Notes: generated from the sequence alone by a model not told the origin. Positions 1 through 5,554 are shown, counted from the first letter of the stretch. The stretch is DNA of 6,758 nt from Acidobacteriaceae bacterium (GCA_025929125.1 JAICMT010000082.1:1-6758); one strand, 5' to 3'. A program made the numbers and translations.

Positions 1-692
1 CCATCGACGACCATGACGATCGCGTCGGCCTCGGTGAGCGCGGCCTGGGCCTGGCGGAAGATTTCGGTGGGGATGAGGTCGGGGTCGTCGGGGATGACGC
101 CGCCGGTGTCGACGATGCGGGCCTCGCGGCCAGCCCAGTCGATCTGGCTGTAGATGCGGTCGCGGGTGATGCCGGGCTCGTCGCCGACGATGGAGCGGCG
201 GGAGCCGGTGAGCCGGTTGGAAAGGGTCGACTTGCCGACGTTAGGGCGTCCGCAGATGGCGATCAGCGGTAAGGGCGTTGCGGGCTGAGCGGGCTCGGAT
301 GGCCGCTCGGATTTGGCGGCGACGTGCATGTGCTCGGCGGTGTGCTCGGCGTGCTCCCAGGCGCGGAGGTCGGCGGCTTCGGCGCCGGGCTCGGGGAGGT
401 GGAGGTTGCCGGCGTGGCCGCCGGGCCGCACAGGCGTGGAGGGCTTCTTGGGAGCGGCGGGCGGATTGTGAGCGCGGGGCGGGGCAGGGGAGAGCGGCCG
501 GCGGGACTCGTTTTCCGGCGAGCGGGTGGGGGTGCGGCGCTTCTTGTCCAGCTCGGAACGCTTGCCAGAGATCGCTTTACGCTTGCGGGGTGCGACCGCG
601 CCGGTGGTCGGCGTCACCCGCGGGGCACGGCCCTTCTTCGGGCGCGTAGACGCCTGGCGGTGCTTCTTGCCGAGCCGCTTCTTGGGGGGCAT
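1..692 (-). CDS. der: Ribosome-assembly GTPase Der (EngA), N-terminal part, with long basic extension
   Basis: Der is a double-GTPase needed for maturation of the 50S ribosomal subunit. Only the first 230 residues lie in the window. The gene leaves at base 1, so the G4/G5 motifs, the second G domain and the C-terminal KH-like domain are not visible. Seen: G1 P-loop GRPNVGKS at residues 148-155, the G2 region GITRDR with Thr176, and G3 DTGG at 195-198, followed by the VMVVDG strand. In typical Der the P-loop starts near residue 9, so this protein carries about 139 extra residues. Residues 1-60 are rich in Lys/Arg, 60-105 in Pro, and 110-125 in His/Glu. I read this frame codon by codon and found no stop. 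The start at 692 is chosen because GGAG lies 6 nt upstream and a TATAAT box lies just beyond it. The internal Met122 has no good SD. Identity is very secure; the extended start is fairly secure. Confidence 0.93.
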   Translation of the reverse strand, partial: MPPKKRLGKKHRQASTRPKKGRAPRVTPTTGAVAPRKRKAISGKRSELDKKRRTPTRSPENESRRPLSPAPPRAHNPPAAPKKPSTPVRPGGHAGNLHLPEPGAEAADLRAWEHAEHTAEHMHVAAKSERPSEPAQPATPLPLIAICGRPNVGKSTLSNRLTGSRRSIVGDEPGITRDRIYSQIDWAGREARIVDTGGVIPDDPDLIPTEIFRQAQAALTEADAIVMVVD

Positions 693-698
693 GTTAAT

Positions 699-702
699 CT
701 CC
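699..702 (-). promoter_or_regulatory. Shine-Dalgarno of der
   Basis: On the minus strand this reads GGAG, 6 nt before the ATG at 692. It decides for the long form of Der, because the only other in-frame Met before the P-loop (codon at 327-329) has no comparable site. Confidence 0.7.
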
Positions 703-724
703 GGACGCCGCTGCGCCTTCGTTG

Positions 725-730
725 ATTATA
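725..730 (-). promoter_or_regulatory. -10 box of the der promoter
   Basis: The minus strand reads a perfect TATAAT. Transcription would start near 718, giving a leader of about 25 nt with the GGAG inside it. I find no good -35 at 16-18 bp; a TTGCCC lies 21 bp upstream, which is too far. The box suggests der has its own promoter rather than relying only on the small genes upstream. Confidence 0.55.
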
Positions 731-831
731 GGAACGATGCGCCGGGCCTGCGGGCAAGGGTGGGGGAATTCGCGGTAGCTGCTCCGAATTGCGGCTCAGA
801 GGTGAGATTGGTCTTATCGCTCCGGACCGTT

Positions 832-1050
832 TTACTGCTTTCTTTCTGAGAGCCGCCGGTAGTCCTTGCGGAAGACCTGATTGAAGATCTCATGGGACAG
901 GTCCACCGACTCCTCGATTGCCATGCCAATAGGAAGCACCTGCACATGTACCTGCCGCTCTCGCGCCAGGCGAAGGCCCGCGATAATGCATGCGCCCAGA
1001 TAAATCAGAGCGCGGTTCGGCGCGGGTAAGTGAACGTCGGGATCAAACAT
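832..1050 (-). CDS. Small uncharacterised protein, downstream copy of a tandem paralogous pair (72 aa)
   Basis: I do not recognise this family. The 72-residue protein starts with ATG, preceded by a strong SD (AAGGAGG at 1055-1061). It has no signal peptide. Residues 14-29 (ALIYLGACIIAGLRLA) are hydrophobic and could be a buried or amphipathic helix rather than a full membrane span. The C-terminal third contains VDLSHEIFN and VFRK, with many charged residues. It aligns without gaps to the gene just upstream (1122-1334), with 44 of 70 positions identical by my hand count, which argues strongly that both are real proteins. The genes are 71 nt apart on the same strand and probably co-transcribed. 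The downstream gap to der is 139 nt, and der has its own -10. No function can be assigned; a small structural or regulatory protein is possible. Confidence 0.82.
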   Translation of the reverse strand: MFDPDVHLPAPNRALIYLGACIIAGLRLARERQVHVQVLPIGMAIEESVDLSHEIFNQVFRKDYRRLSERKQ

Positions 1051-1054
1051 CTGG

Positions 1055-1061
1055 CCTCCTT
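1055..1061 (-). promoter_or_regulatory. Strong Shine-Dalgarno of the downstream small paralogue
   Basis: The minus strand reads AAGGAGG, with only 4 nt (CCAG) to the ATG at 1050. The strong site contrasts with the upstream paralogue, which has none. Confidence 0.7.
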
Positions 1062-1121
1062 ACGGGGAAGCAGCTCCGAAGCCGCCCATTTCAAGAGTTC
1101 CAGCTGGACAAAGTGCTCGGG

Positions 1122-1334
1122 TCATATTTCGCGCAGCCGGGTGTACGCCTTTCGGAAGACACGGTTGAAGATTTCGTGGGAAAGATCAACGGAGTGGTCG
1201 ATGGCCGCTCTCACCGGGAGCTCGCGGGAATCCACTTGGCGCTCGCGGGCCAGGCGCATGCCCGTGATGAGGCATGCACCCAGGTAGATCAGGGTCTTGT
1301 GTGGGCGCGGCAGATAGGCTTCCGGGTCGATCAC
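1122..1334 (-). CDS. Small uncharacterised protein, upstream copy of the tandem pair (70 aa, GTG start)
   Basis: Function unknown. The start is set at GTG 1334 because the protein then begins VIDPEAYLP, which lines up with MFDPDVHLP at the start of the neighbouring paralogue. The reading frame stays open further upstream, but that part has no counterpart in the paralogue. Conserved blocks shared with the neighbour are LIYLGAC, RLARERQV (residues 28-35) and SVDLSHEIFN (48-57). There is a conserved Cys at position 21. No SD precedes the GTG. Instead a plausible sigma-70 promoter ends about 6 nt before it, which suggests a leaderless mRNA. The protein is likely first in a two-gene unit with 832-1050. 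Confidence 0.78.
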   Translation of the reverse strand: MIDPEAYLPRPHKTLIYLGACLITGMRLARERQVDSRELPVRAAIDHSVDLSHEIFNRVFRKAYTRLREI

Positions 1335-1340
1335 GGTCCC

Positions 1341-1369
1341 AGAATACGAATAAAAAGCGAAAGTGTCCA
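1341..1369 (-). promoter_or_regulatory. Promoter of the tandem small genes, probably giving a leaderless mRNA
   Basis: The minus strand reads TGGACA (1364-1369; 5 of 6 matches to TTGACA), then a 17-nt spacer, then TATTCT (1341-1346; 4 of 6 matches to TATAAT). Six nucleotides separate the -10 from the GTG at 1334, so transcription would begin at or next to the start codon. This fits the absence of an SD there. Confidence 0.5.
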
Positions 1370-1660
1370 GTTTTGCTCGTGATGGCGCGGCATTGGCTGG
1401 GGCACCTTCCGGCCCCTGTTCACATGTGCCTCGCCTCCGGGGTGAAGCGCCTGCTGCATCCCCGGATGGTTTAGCAGTCTTCGAGGGCTCCACACCTCGC
1501 GAGCACCTGAGCCGTCCGCCTTCCGGGCGTCCCACCAAAGTTGCAGGTGGATATCCACAACTCAGAGCGCTGCGACGGCTGCGATCCCTGCCAGTCCCAT
1601 CCCCCAAATGGGGCAGAAACGTCCAAAAGTGCATAAATTATGAGGCTAGCGATGGGGGCT
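1370..1660. other. Stretch without a convincing gene
   Basis: Several open frames cross this stretch on both strands, but none has a good SD, a recognisable domain or a paralogue. Two small structures are visible: TCCGGGG (1436-1442) with CCCCGGA (1460-1466) around a 17-nt gap, and the perfect 12-bp palindrome GTGGATATCCAC at 1547-1558. Neither has an obvious role. I see no RNA gene here. Confidence 0.5.
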
Positions 1661-1718
1661 GAGGCCATAAATGTGCGAGGTAATCAACTCTGGTTCAATC
1701 CATAAACAACTGAAAACA

Positions 1719-1762
1719 ATAATGTATATAGGCGTATAGATTACTTCAGTAACATACATTAT
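1719..1762. repeat. Nested inverted repeat in an AT-rich block
   Basis: ATAATGTAT (1719-1727) and ATACATTAT (1754-1762) are perfect 9-bp inverted arms. Inside them lies a small second one, TTAC-TTCA-GTAA (1741-1752). The surrounding block 1681-1800 is only about 28% GC by my count, against a clearly GC-rich window. The right arm abuts a perfect TATAAT. It could be an operator upstream of the peptide gene or a structured RNA piece, but AT-rich sequence also makes such repeats more likely by chance. Confidence 0.45.
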
Positions 1763-1767
1763 ATAAT
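1762..1767 (+). promoter_or_regulatory. Candidate -10 box for the peptide / 7-TM genes
   Basis: A perfect TATAAT lies in the AT-rich block upstream of the peptide gene. The transcript would start near 1774 and have a 5' leader of about 120 nt. No good -35 hexamer is present at 16-18 bp, so either an activator or another sigma factor is involved or the real promoter is elsewhere in this AT-rich block. Confidence 0.4.
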
Positions 1768-1895
1768 ATCTAGTTATGTAAGCCATTTCTATAGACTTGC
1801 GAGGTTACACATCCTAAGGTTGTTCCATCTGGCGCGTCCAGAGAAATCTTCACAACGGCTACCAGAAGTTACCTGGGCCACTAAGGAGCAACACC

Positions 1896-2054
1896 ATGAA
1901 ACTCATCGTCCGCAGCCTCGTTGTAGCCCTCGCAGTCACCGGCGCCATTGCCAGCTCGTACGCCAAGGCCCCTGCAACCACTGCAAAGACCAGCGCTATG
2001 CCGGTCCCGACCTGCGCCCCCAACACTGGCGGCTGCGGCCTCGGCACCTGGTAA
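1896..2054 (+). CDS. Small secreted cysteine-containing peptide (52 aa)
   Basis: The ATG at 1896 is preceded by AAGGAG with a 7-nt gap, a strong SD. The protein starts with a clear Sec signal peptide: Lys2 and Arg6, a hydrophobic core at about 8-19, and a possible cleavage after Ala23 or Ala25. The mature peptide would be about 27-29 residues, ending PVPTCAPNTGGCGLGTW. It has just two cysteines (Cys40, Cys47; C-x6-C) that could form one disulfide in the periplasm. It probably escapes automatic annotation because of its size. The next gene downstream encodes a 7-TM membrane protein on the same strand, 83 nt away, so the two may be one transcript. Its function is unknown. A signalling peptide, a membrane-protein partner, or a leader whose translation affects the next gene are all possible. 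I have a general impression that acidobacteria encode similar short peptides, but cannot check it. Confidence 0.75.
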   Translation: MKLIVRSLVVALAVTGAIASSYAKAPATTAKTSAMPVPTCAPNTGGCGLGTW

Positions 2055-2086
2055 GACAGCGCCATAAGCTGCTGAATTTTGGTATT

Positions 2087-2134
2087 GACGTCCTCCTTGG
2101 ATGAGGTATCCTCAACTTGTCCAAGGAGGACGTC
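2087..2134 (+). promoter_or_regulatory. SD-sequestering hairpin before the 7-TM gene
   Basis: GACGTCCTCCTTGGA (2087-2101) is perfectly complementary to TCCAAGGAGGACGTC (2120-2134). The 18-nt interval contains a second small hairpin, TGAGG-TAT-CCTCA (2102-2114). The right arm includes the complete SD AAGGAGG (2123-2129) of the gene starting at 2138, so the folded RNA would hide the ribosome binding site. There is no U-run after it, so it does not look like an intrinsic terminator. The sequence shows the pairing; control of translation is inference. As DNA, the element is also a long palindrome that a protein could bind. Confidence 0.7.
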
Positions 2135-2137
2135 TGC

Positions 2138-3055
2138 GTGTCGATATCCATCCTCAGAGCTCTGGGTTATCTTGAAGTTGCCCTGTGCGTCGCCGCACTT
2201 GTCACGCTCGTAACGCGCAAACAGATCTCTGACTACGCGGCGCTGGGCACATTCCTTGGTGTCCGCGGGCTATCGAACGTTATCCTCTTCTGGCTCAACT
2301 TCTATACCGCAGCGCACCCGTCCAGAACCCAATCCCTCTATAACGTGTATTTTGGTGTCTACTGGATCAGCTTCGCAGTCGAGTCGGTGCTTGCGCTTCT
2401 GATCGTCTACGGGCTCTTTCGACTCGCCATGGCACCCCTCAAGGGTCTGCAGACCCTGGGCATGCTCGTCTTCAAGTGGGCGGCCGGCATTTCGGTTGCT
2501 GTTGCTCTCGGATCGGCATTTACGCCCGGCATGAGCGGACTGAAGTACTTGATGGCTGCCATCTCGCAACTGCAGCGCACGCAGAGTATTCTGACCGTCT
2601 GCCTCCTGTTGTTCGTCACCTTCGCGATTCGGCCCATGGGGCTCTCGTATAAGAGCCGCATCTTCGGTGTAAGCCTTGGGCTCGGGCTCATGGCGACCAA
2701 CGATCTCGTTCAGTCCGCATGGCTTGCCTTCAATCCGAACATGGCGACGGCTTACAACTACGTCAATGGTTTCATCATCTGCCTGGTTCTTGGCACCTGG
2801 GGAGCCTACTTCGCACTTCCCGAGCCCAAGCGACGCATCATCGTGCTGCCGACCACCTCGCCCTTCCTGCGCTGGAATCAGATTTCCGAGGCGCTGGGAG
2901 ATGATCCCGGCTACGTGGCCGTGGGCGGCGTTCCCCCCGAGCTCTTCGCTCCGGCCGAGCTGGAGGTTATGCGCCGCGCCTCGCTGAAGATGGTGACTCA
3001 GTTCCCGGCACCGGCCGAACAGCCACAACTCGTCTCGACTTCATCCGCCGGCTGA
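2138..3055 (+). CDS. Seven-transmembrane protein of unknown function (305 aa)
   Basis: I chose the GTG at 2138 because AAGGAGG lies 8 nt upstream. A TTG at 2117 in the same frame would start inside the hairpin and has no SD. Hydrophobic spans are visible at about residues 9-26, 35-56, 70-97, 106-127, 150-165, 175-198 and 207-227, giving seven helices. A soluble tail of roughly 75 residues follows, with PEPKRRIIVLP (228-238), SPFLRWNQISEALGDDPGYV (241-260) and a short helix around EVMRRASLKM. No kinase, cyclase or transporter motif is present. The tail suggests a cytoplasmic interaction segment. Proteins of this general form seem familiar from acidobacterial genomes, but that is a recollection, not a search. 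It follows the secreted peptide gene and its translation start is enclosed in a hairpin, so a peptide-sensing or envelope role is possible but unproven. Confidence 0.85.
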   Translation: MSISILRALGYLEVALCVAALVTLVTRKQISDYAALGTFLGVRGLSNVILFWLNFYTAAHPSRTQSLYNVYFGVYWISFAVESVLALLIVYGLFRLAMAPLKGLQTLGMLVFKWAAGISVAVALGSAFTPGMSGLKYLMAAISQLQRTQSILTVCLLLFVTFAIRPMGLSYKSRIFGVSLGLGLMATNDLVQSAWLAFNPNMATAYNYVNGFIICLVLGTWGAYFALPEPKRRIIVLPTTSPFLRWNQISEALGDDPGYVAVGGVPPELFAPAELEVMRRASLKMVTQFPAPAEQPQLVSTSSAG

Positions 3056-3142
3056 TCGACGCCTCAAAGGACCCGTAGCTTCAAACAGATCCAGCAAAGG
3101 CATCCCCCTGGGGCGGCCTTCCTGCTTTCTCGAGCAAGGCGC

Positions 3143-3162
3143 CGGCAGGGAAGTTCCTGCCG
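3143..3162 (+). terminator. Possible terminator of the 7-TM gene
   Basis: CGGCAGG and CCTGCCG form a 7-bp stem around GAAGTT, about 90 nt after the stop codon at 3055. Only a short TT follows, so it is a weak candidate for intrinsic termination. Confidence 0.35.
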
Positions 3163-3242
3163 TTCTGCCCACCGAAAGCCACATCGTGACCGTCCCGAAC
3201 GGCCTGTCCCAAGAATGGCGGCAACTAATTCATTTGCAAGCA

Positions 3243-3270
3243 GAAAGGCCGCCCGGGTGGGCGGCCTTTC
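3243..3270 (-). terminator. Terminator of rpsA (probably bidirectional)
   Basis: GAAAGGCCGCCC (3243-3254) and GGGCGGCCTTTC (3259-3270) form a perfect 12-bp, GC-rich stem with a 4-nt loop. It lies 17 nt after the rpsA stop codon. A-rich and T-rich ends flank the GC core, so it can work from either side and would also stop transcripts arriving from the 7-TM gene. Confidence 0.8.
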
Positions 3271-3287
3271 TACAGAAAAGCTGTCAC

Positions 3288-5192
3288 TTACTCGCGTTCC
3301 GAGCGTTTCCAGTTGATCAGATCACCCAGCGTGGTGCTGCTGGACGAGGAGGAGGAGGAAGAGCTCTTGTGGTCCTTGTCGCGCTCCTTGTAGAGCTCGA
3401 CTTCGGCGCGGCTGGCCTCTTCACCGACTGCCCGGATGCTCAGGCCCACCTTCTTCTCTTCCTGGTTCATTTTGACGATCTTGAACTCGTGGATCGAATC
3501 CAGCTCGAGCTTGACCGGCACGCCATTCTGGTCGACCGCCTCGGATACGTGGCAGAGTCCCTCGACGCCTTCCGCGATCTCAACAAAAGCGCCGAATTGA
3601 GCGGTGCGCAGCACTTTGCCGGAGACCACATCGCCCACGCGATGCTGTGCGAAGAAGGTGTCCCACACGTCCGGCTGGAGCTGCTTGACTCCCAGCGAGA
3701 GGCGGCGGTTTTCCGGCTCGACACCCAGAACCACGGCGCGAACTTTCTCGCCCTTCTTCAGGACTTCGGAAGGATGCTTAATGCGCTTGGTCCAGCTCAG
3801 GTTGGAAACGTGAACCAGGCCATCGATGCCGTCCTCGATCTCGATAAAGGCTCCGAAGTCGGTGAGGTTGCGGACGCGGCCTTCGACCACGGCTCCGGTC
3901 GGGTACTTGTCCTCGAGCTGCTCCCAGGGGTTCTCCTGGAGCTGCTTCATGCCCAGGGAGATCCGCCGGTCGGTGGGGTTGACGCTGAGGATGATGGTAT
4001 CGACCTCGTCGCCCGGCTTGACCAGCTTGGAGGGATGCTTCATCCGCTTCGACCAGGTCATCTCGGAGACGTGCACCAGGCCCTCGATACCCTGTTCGAG
4101 TTCGACGAAGGCACCGTAGTCGGTCACCGAAAGGACCCGCCCGCGGACCTGCGCACCGATCGGGTAGCGCTCGGTCGCATCCAGCCAGGGATCCGGCGTG
4201 AGCTGCTTGAACCCGAGGGAGACACGCTGCTTCTCTTTGTCGAACTTGAGCACCTTCACCTGGATCTCATCCCCGACGTTTACCAAGTCGCGCGGGTGAG
4301 TCAGGCGGCCCCAGCTCATGTCGGTGATGTGCAGCAGGCCATCCAGGCCGCCCAGATCGACGAACGCGCCATAGTCGGTCAGGTTCTTGACCGTACCGGT
4401 GAGGATGGTGCCCTCTTCCAGAGTGGATAGCGTCTCGGAGCGCTTGGCGGTCTGCTCTTCTTCGAGCAGCTCCTTGCGGCTGATGACCACGTTGCCGCGC
4501 TTTTTGTTCAGCTTGATGACCCGGACTTCGATCTCCTGGCCGAGGTAGCCGTCCAGATTGCGGACCGGGCGCACCTCAATTTGTGAGCCGGGCAAGAAAG
4601 CCTTAATGCCGATATCGACAGTGAGGCCGCCCTTCACGCGGCTGACCACCAGGCCTTTGACCGGGGTCTTATCGTTCGCTGCCGCTTCCAGCTTGTCCCA
4701 GACTTTGTGCCGCAGCGCCTTCTCGTGGCTCACGAGATAGCCGCCCTCCGGCTCCTCCCGCTCCACAACCACTTCCACCTGATCGCCCGTGTTGAACTTC
4801 GGGTTGCCGTGGATATCCAGTACCTGCTCGATGGGAATCAGGCCTTCAGATTTCAGGCCGATATCCACGACCACGTGCTTATCCGTCACCTTGACCACGG
4901 TGCCGGTGATCACGGCCTCTTCGGCGGTCAGGTTCTGGGCGGCTGCACTCTCGGCGGCCTGTTCACGGTCGAAGCTTGCCAGAGCTGCAGCAAAGTCTGC
5001 GGCATCGTAATCAGGGTCCGGGCCCGGGCGGTGCTGCTGCTCGACAGAGGCATCGGCGGCGGCCGGAGTTGGCGTTGCGGTTTCGGCGGAAGACATAGCT
5101 TCCTCCGCTGCGGTTTCAGGCGTCAGGGTTTCGAGTTCGGTGTTCAGGGGTTTACTCTCGGTTTGCTCAGGATTAGGTACTTCTACGCTCAT
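3288..5192 (-). CDS. rpsA: 30S ribosomal protein S1, six S1 domains (634 aa)
   Basis: S1 binds mRNA on the 30S subunit and helps structured or weak-SD messages initiate. Six S1 (OB-fold) repeats are visible at about residues 91-158, 176-240, 259-328, 345-415, 432-502 and 519-586. Repeats 3-5 carry the classic pattern, for example DYGAFVELEQGIEGLVHVSE (358-377), and each has a basic loop before HP. The first two are divergent, as expected of the ribosome-binding half. At 634 residues it is longer than the 557-residue E. coli protein. The excess is an acidic, Ala/Pro/Thr-rich N-terminal tail of about 90 residues, which includes DFAAALASFD (66-75), a possible S2-contacting helix, and a C-terminal tail with ten consecutive serines (610-619) before TTLGDLINWKR. 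ATG at 5192 is preceded by GGAG with a 10-nt gap. The gene is divergent from the HIT gene and has its own terminator. Confidence 0.97.
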   Translation of the reverse strand: MSVEVPNPEQTESKPLNTELETLTPETAAEEAMSSAETATPTPAAADASVEQQHRPGPDPDYDAADFAAALASFDREQAAESAAAQNLTAEEAVITGTVVKVTDKHVVVDIGLKSEGLIPIEQVLDIHGNPKFNTGDQVEVVVEREEPEGGYLVSHEKALRHKVWDKLEAAANDKTPVKGLVVSRVKGGLTVDIGIKAFLPGSQIEVRPVRNLDGYLGQEIEVRVIKLNKKRGNVVISRKELLEEEQTAKRSETLSTLEEGTILTGTVKNLTDYGAFVDLGGLDGLLHITDMSWGRLTHPRDLVNVGDEIQVKVLKFDKEKQRVSLGFKQLTPDPWLDATERYPIGAQVRGRVLSVTDYGAFVELEQGIEGLVHVSEMTWSKRMKHPSKLVKPGDEVDTIILSVNPTDRRISLGMKQLQENPWEQLEDKYPTGAVVEGRVRNLTDFGAFIEIEDGIDGLVHVSNLSWTKRIKHPSEVLKKGEKVRAVVLGVEPENRRLSLGVKQLQPDVWDTFFAQHRVGDVVSGKVLRTAQFGAFVEIAEGVEGLCHVSEAVDQNGVPVKLELDSIHEFKIVKMNQEEKKVGLSIRAVGEEASRAEVELYKERDKDHKSSSSSSSSSSTTLGDLINWKRSERE

Positions 5193-5357
5193 TGATGCGT
5201 GGCTCCGGAACCCAAAGGGTCCAATCCATACGTGCGCGCTGTTGGCGGGTCAGTTATTAGACGCGCGAGCGATACCCGAAGCAGCTTCGGCAGGAAGGAA
5301 GTTTCTTACAGGAGTTGCTGCACTTTGGATCCCACACCCAGTGGCTTAAGAACAAGG
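5193..5357 (-). promoter_or_regulatory. Long 5' leader of rpsA
   Basis: If the promoter at 5358-5384 is right, rpsA mRNA has an untranslated leader of roughly 160 nt. It contains a perfect stem CCGAAGC/GCTTCGG (5276-5290) and a small ACCC-TTT-GGGT hairpin (5210-5220) next to the GGAG at 5203-5206. In E. coli, S1 represses its own translation through a structured leader. A similar role here is inference only. Confidence 0.4.
5278..5288. repeat. Palindrome GAAGCNGCTTC, copy 1
   Basis: This reads GAAGCAGCTTC inside the longer arm pair CCGAAGC/GCTTCGG (5276-5290). A second copy of the same palindrome lies at 5505-5515 in the same intergenic region. Confidence 0.45.
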
Positions 5358-5384
5358 ATAATACTTTACTTCTCAGCGAGTCAA
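5358..5384 (-). promoter_or_regulatory. Candidate rpsA promoter
   Basis: On the minus strand TTGACT (5379-5384) and TATTAT (5358-5363) each match 5 of 6 consensus positions. The spacer is 15 nt, shorter than ideal, so the call is tentative. Confidence 0.45.
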
Positions 5385-5504
5385 CGCTTCTGCCCCCTGT
5401 CCCAAGGCACCTTTTGCGCACATTTTACGCGGCCTGCACTGCGCTTGGAGCAATCGCGGCGGAAGCTCAGGGTGGGATCGTGTTGGCATTCCCGTCCGGC
5501 TGTA

Positions 5505-5515
5505 GAAGCGGCTTC
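5505..5515. repeat. Palindrome GAAGCNGCTTC, copy 2
   Basis: This reads GAAGCGGCTTC, differing from copy 1 only at the centre base. It ends 26 nt before the -10 box of the HIT gene, a position where a dimeric regulator could act. Confidence 0.4.
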
Positions 5516-5541
5516 CTGCGGCACATTTGGTTCAGCCGGGC

Positions 5542-5547
5542 TATACT
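5542..5547 (+). promoter_or_regulatory. -10 box of the HIT gene, probably leaderless
   Basis: TATACT matches 5 of 6 positions of TATAAT and ends 7 nt before the ATG at 5555. Transcription would start at or beside the start codon, which fits the absence of an SD. No clear -35 is visible. Confidence 0.45.
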
Positions 5548-5554
5548 CCGGCGC

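Noticed and set aside
278..849. Open frames on the plus strand over the der 5' region
   Set aside because: They are opposite the codon-verified Der reading frame and its promoter, and encode Arg/Gly-rich products typical of antisense GC-rich DNA.
1547..1560. Palindrome overlapping a near-match to a DnaA box (ATATCCACA)
   Set aside because: It is a single imperfect copy without neighbours or other origin features.
1335..1634. Upstream extension of the 70-residue paralogue to 170 codons
   Set aside because: The extra part has no counterpart in the tandem copy, has no convincing SD, and a promoter lies inside it.
1691..1704. GGTTCAATCC resembling a tRNA T-loop
   Set aside because: The flanking bases do not form the T stem, and I could not find an anticodon arm or acceptor stem upstream.
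2270..3028. Open frame of 252 codons on the minus strand
   Set aside because: It is opposite the 7-TM gene, which has an SD, membrane helices and sensible composition. The minus-strand product is hydrophilic and has no recognisable pattern.
3105..3113. CCCC-T-GGGG inverted repeat
   Set aside because: A one-base loop cannot form and the short run of C and G has little meaning alone.
3186..4430. Long open frame of 414 codons on the plus strand
   Set aside because: It lies opposite rpsA, whose six S1 domains fix the coding strand. GC-rich coding DNA often leaves the antisense frame open.
5315..5554. An 80-codon upstream extension of the HIT protein
   Set aside because: The family begins close to LWTPWR, the extra residues look non-coding, and a -10 box sits just before the ATG at 5555.
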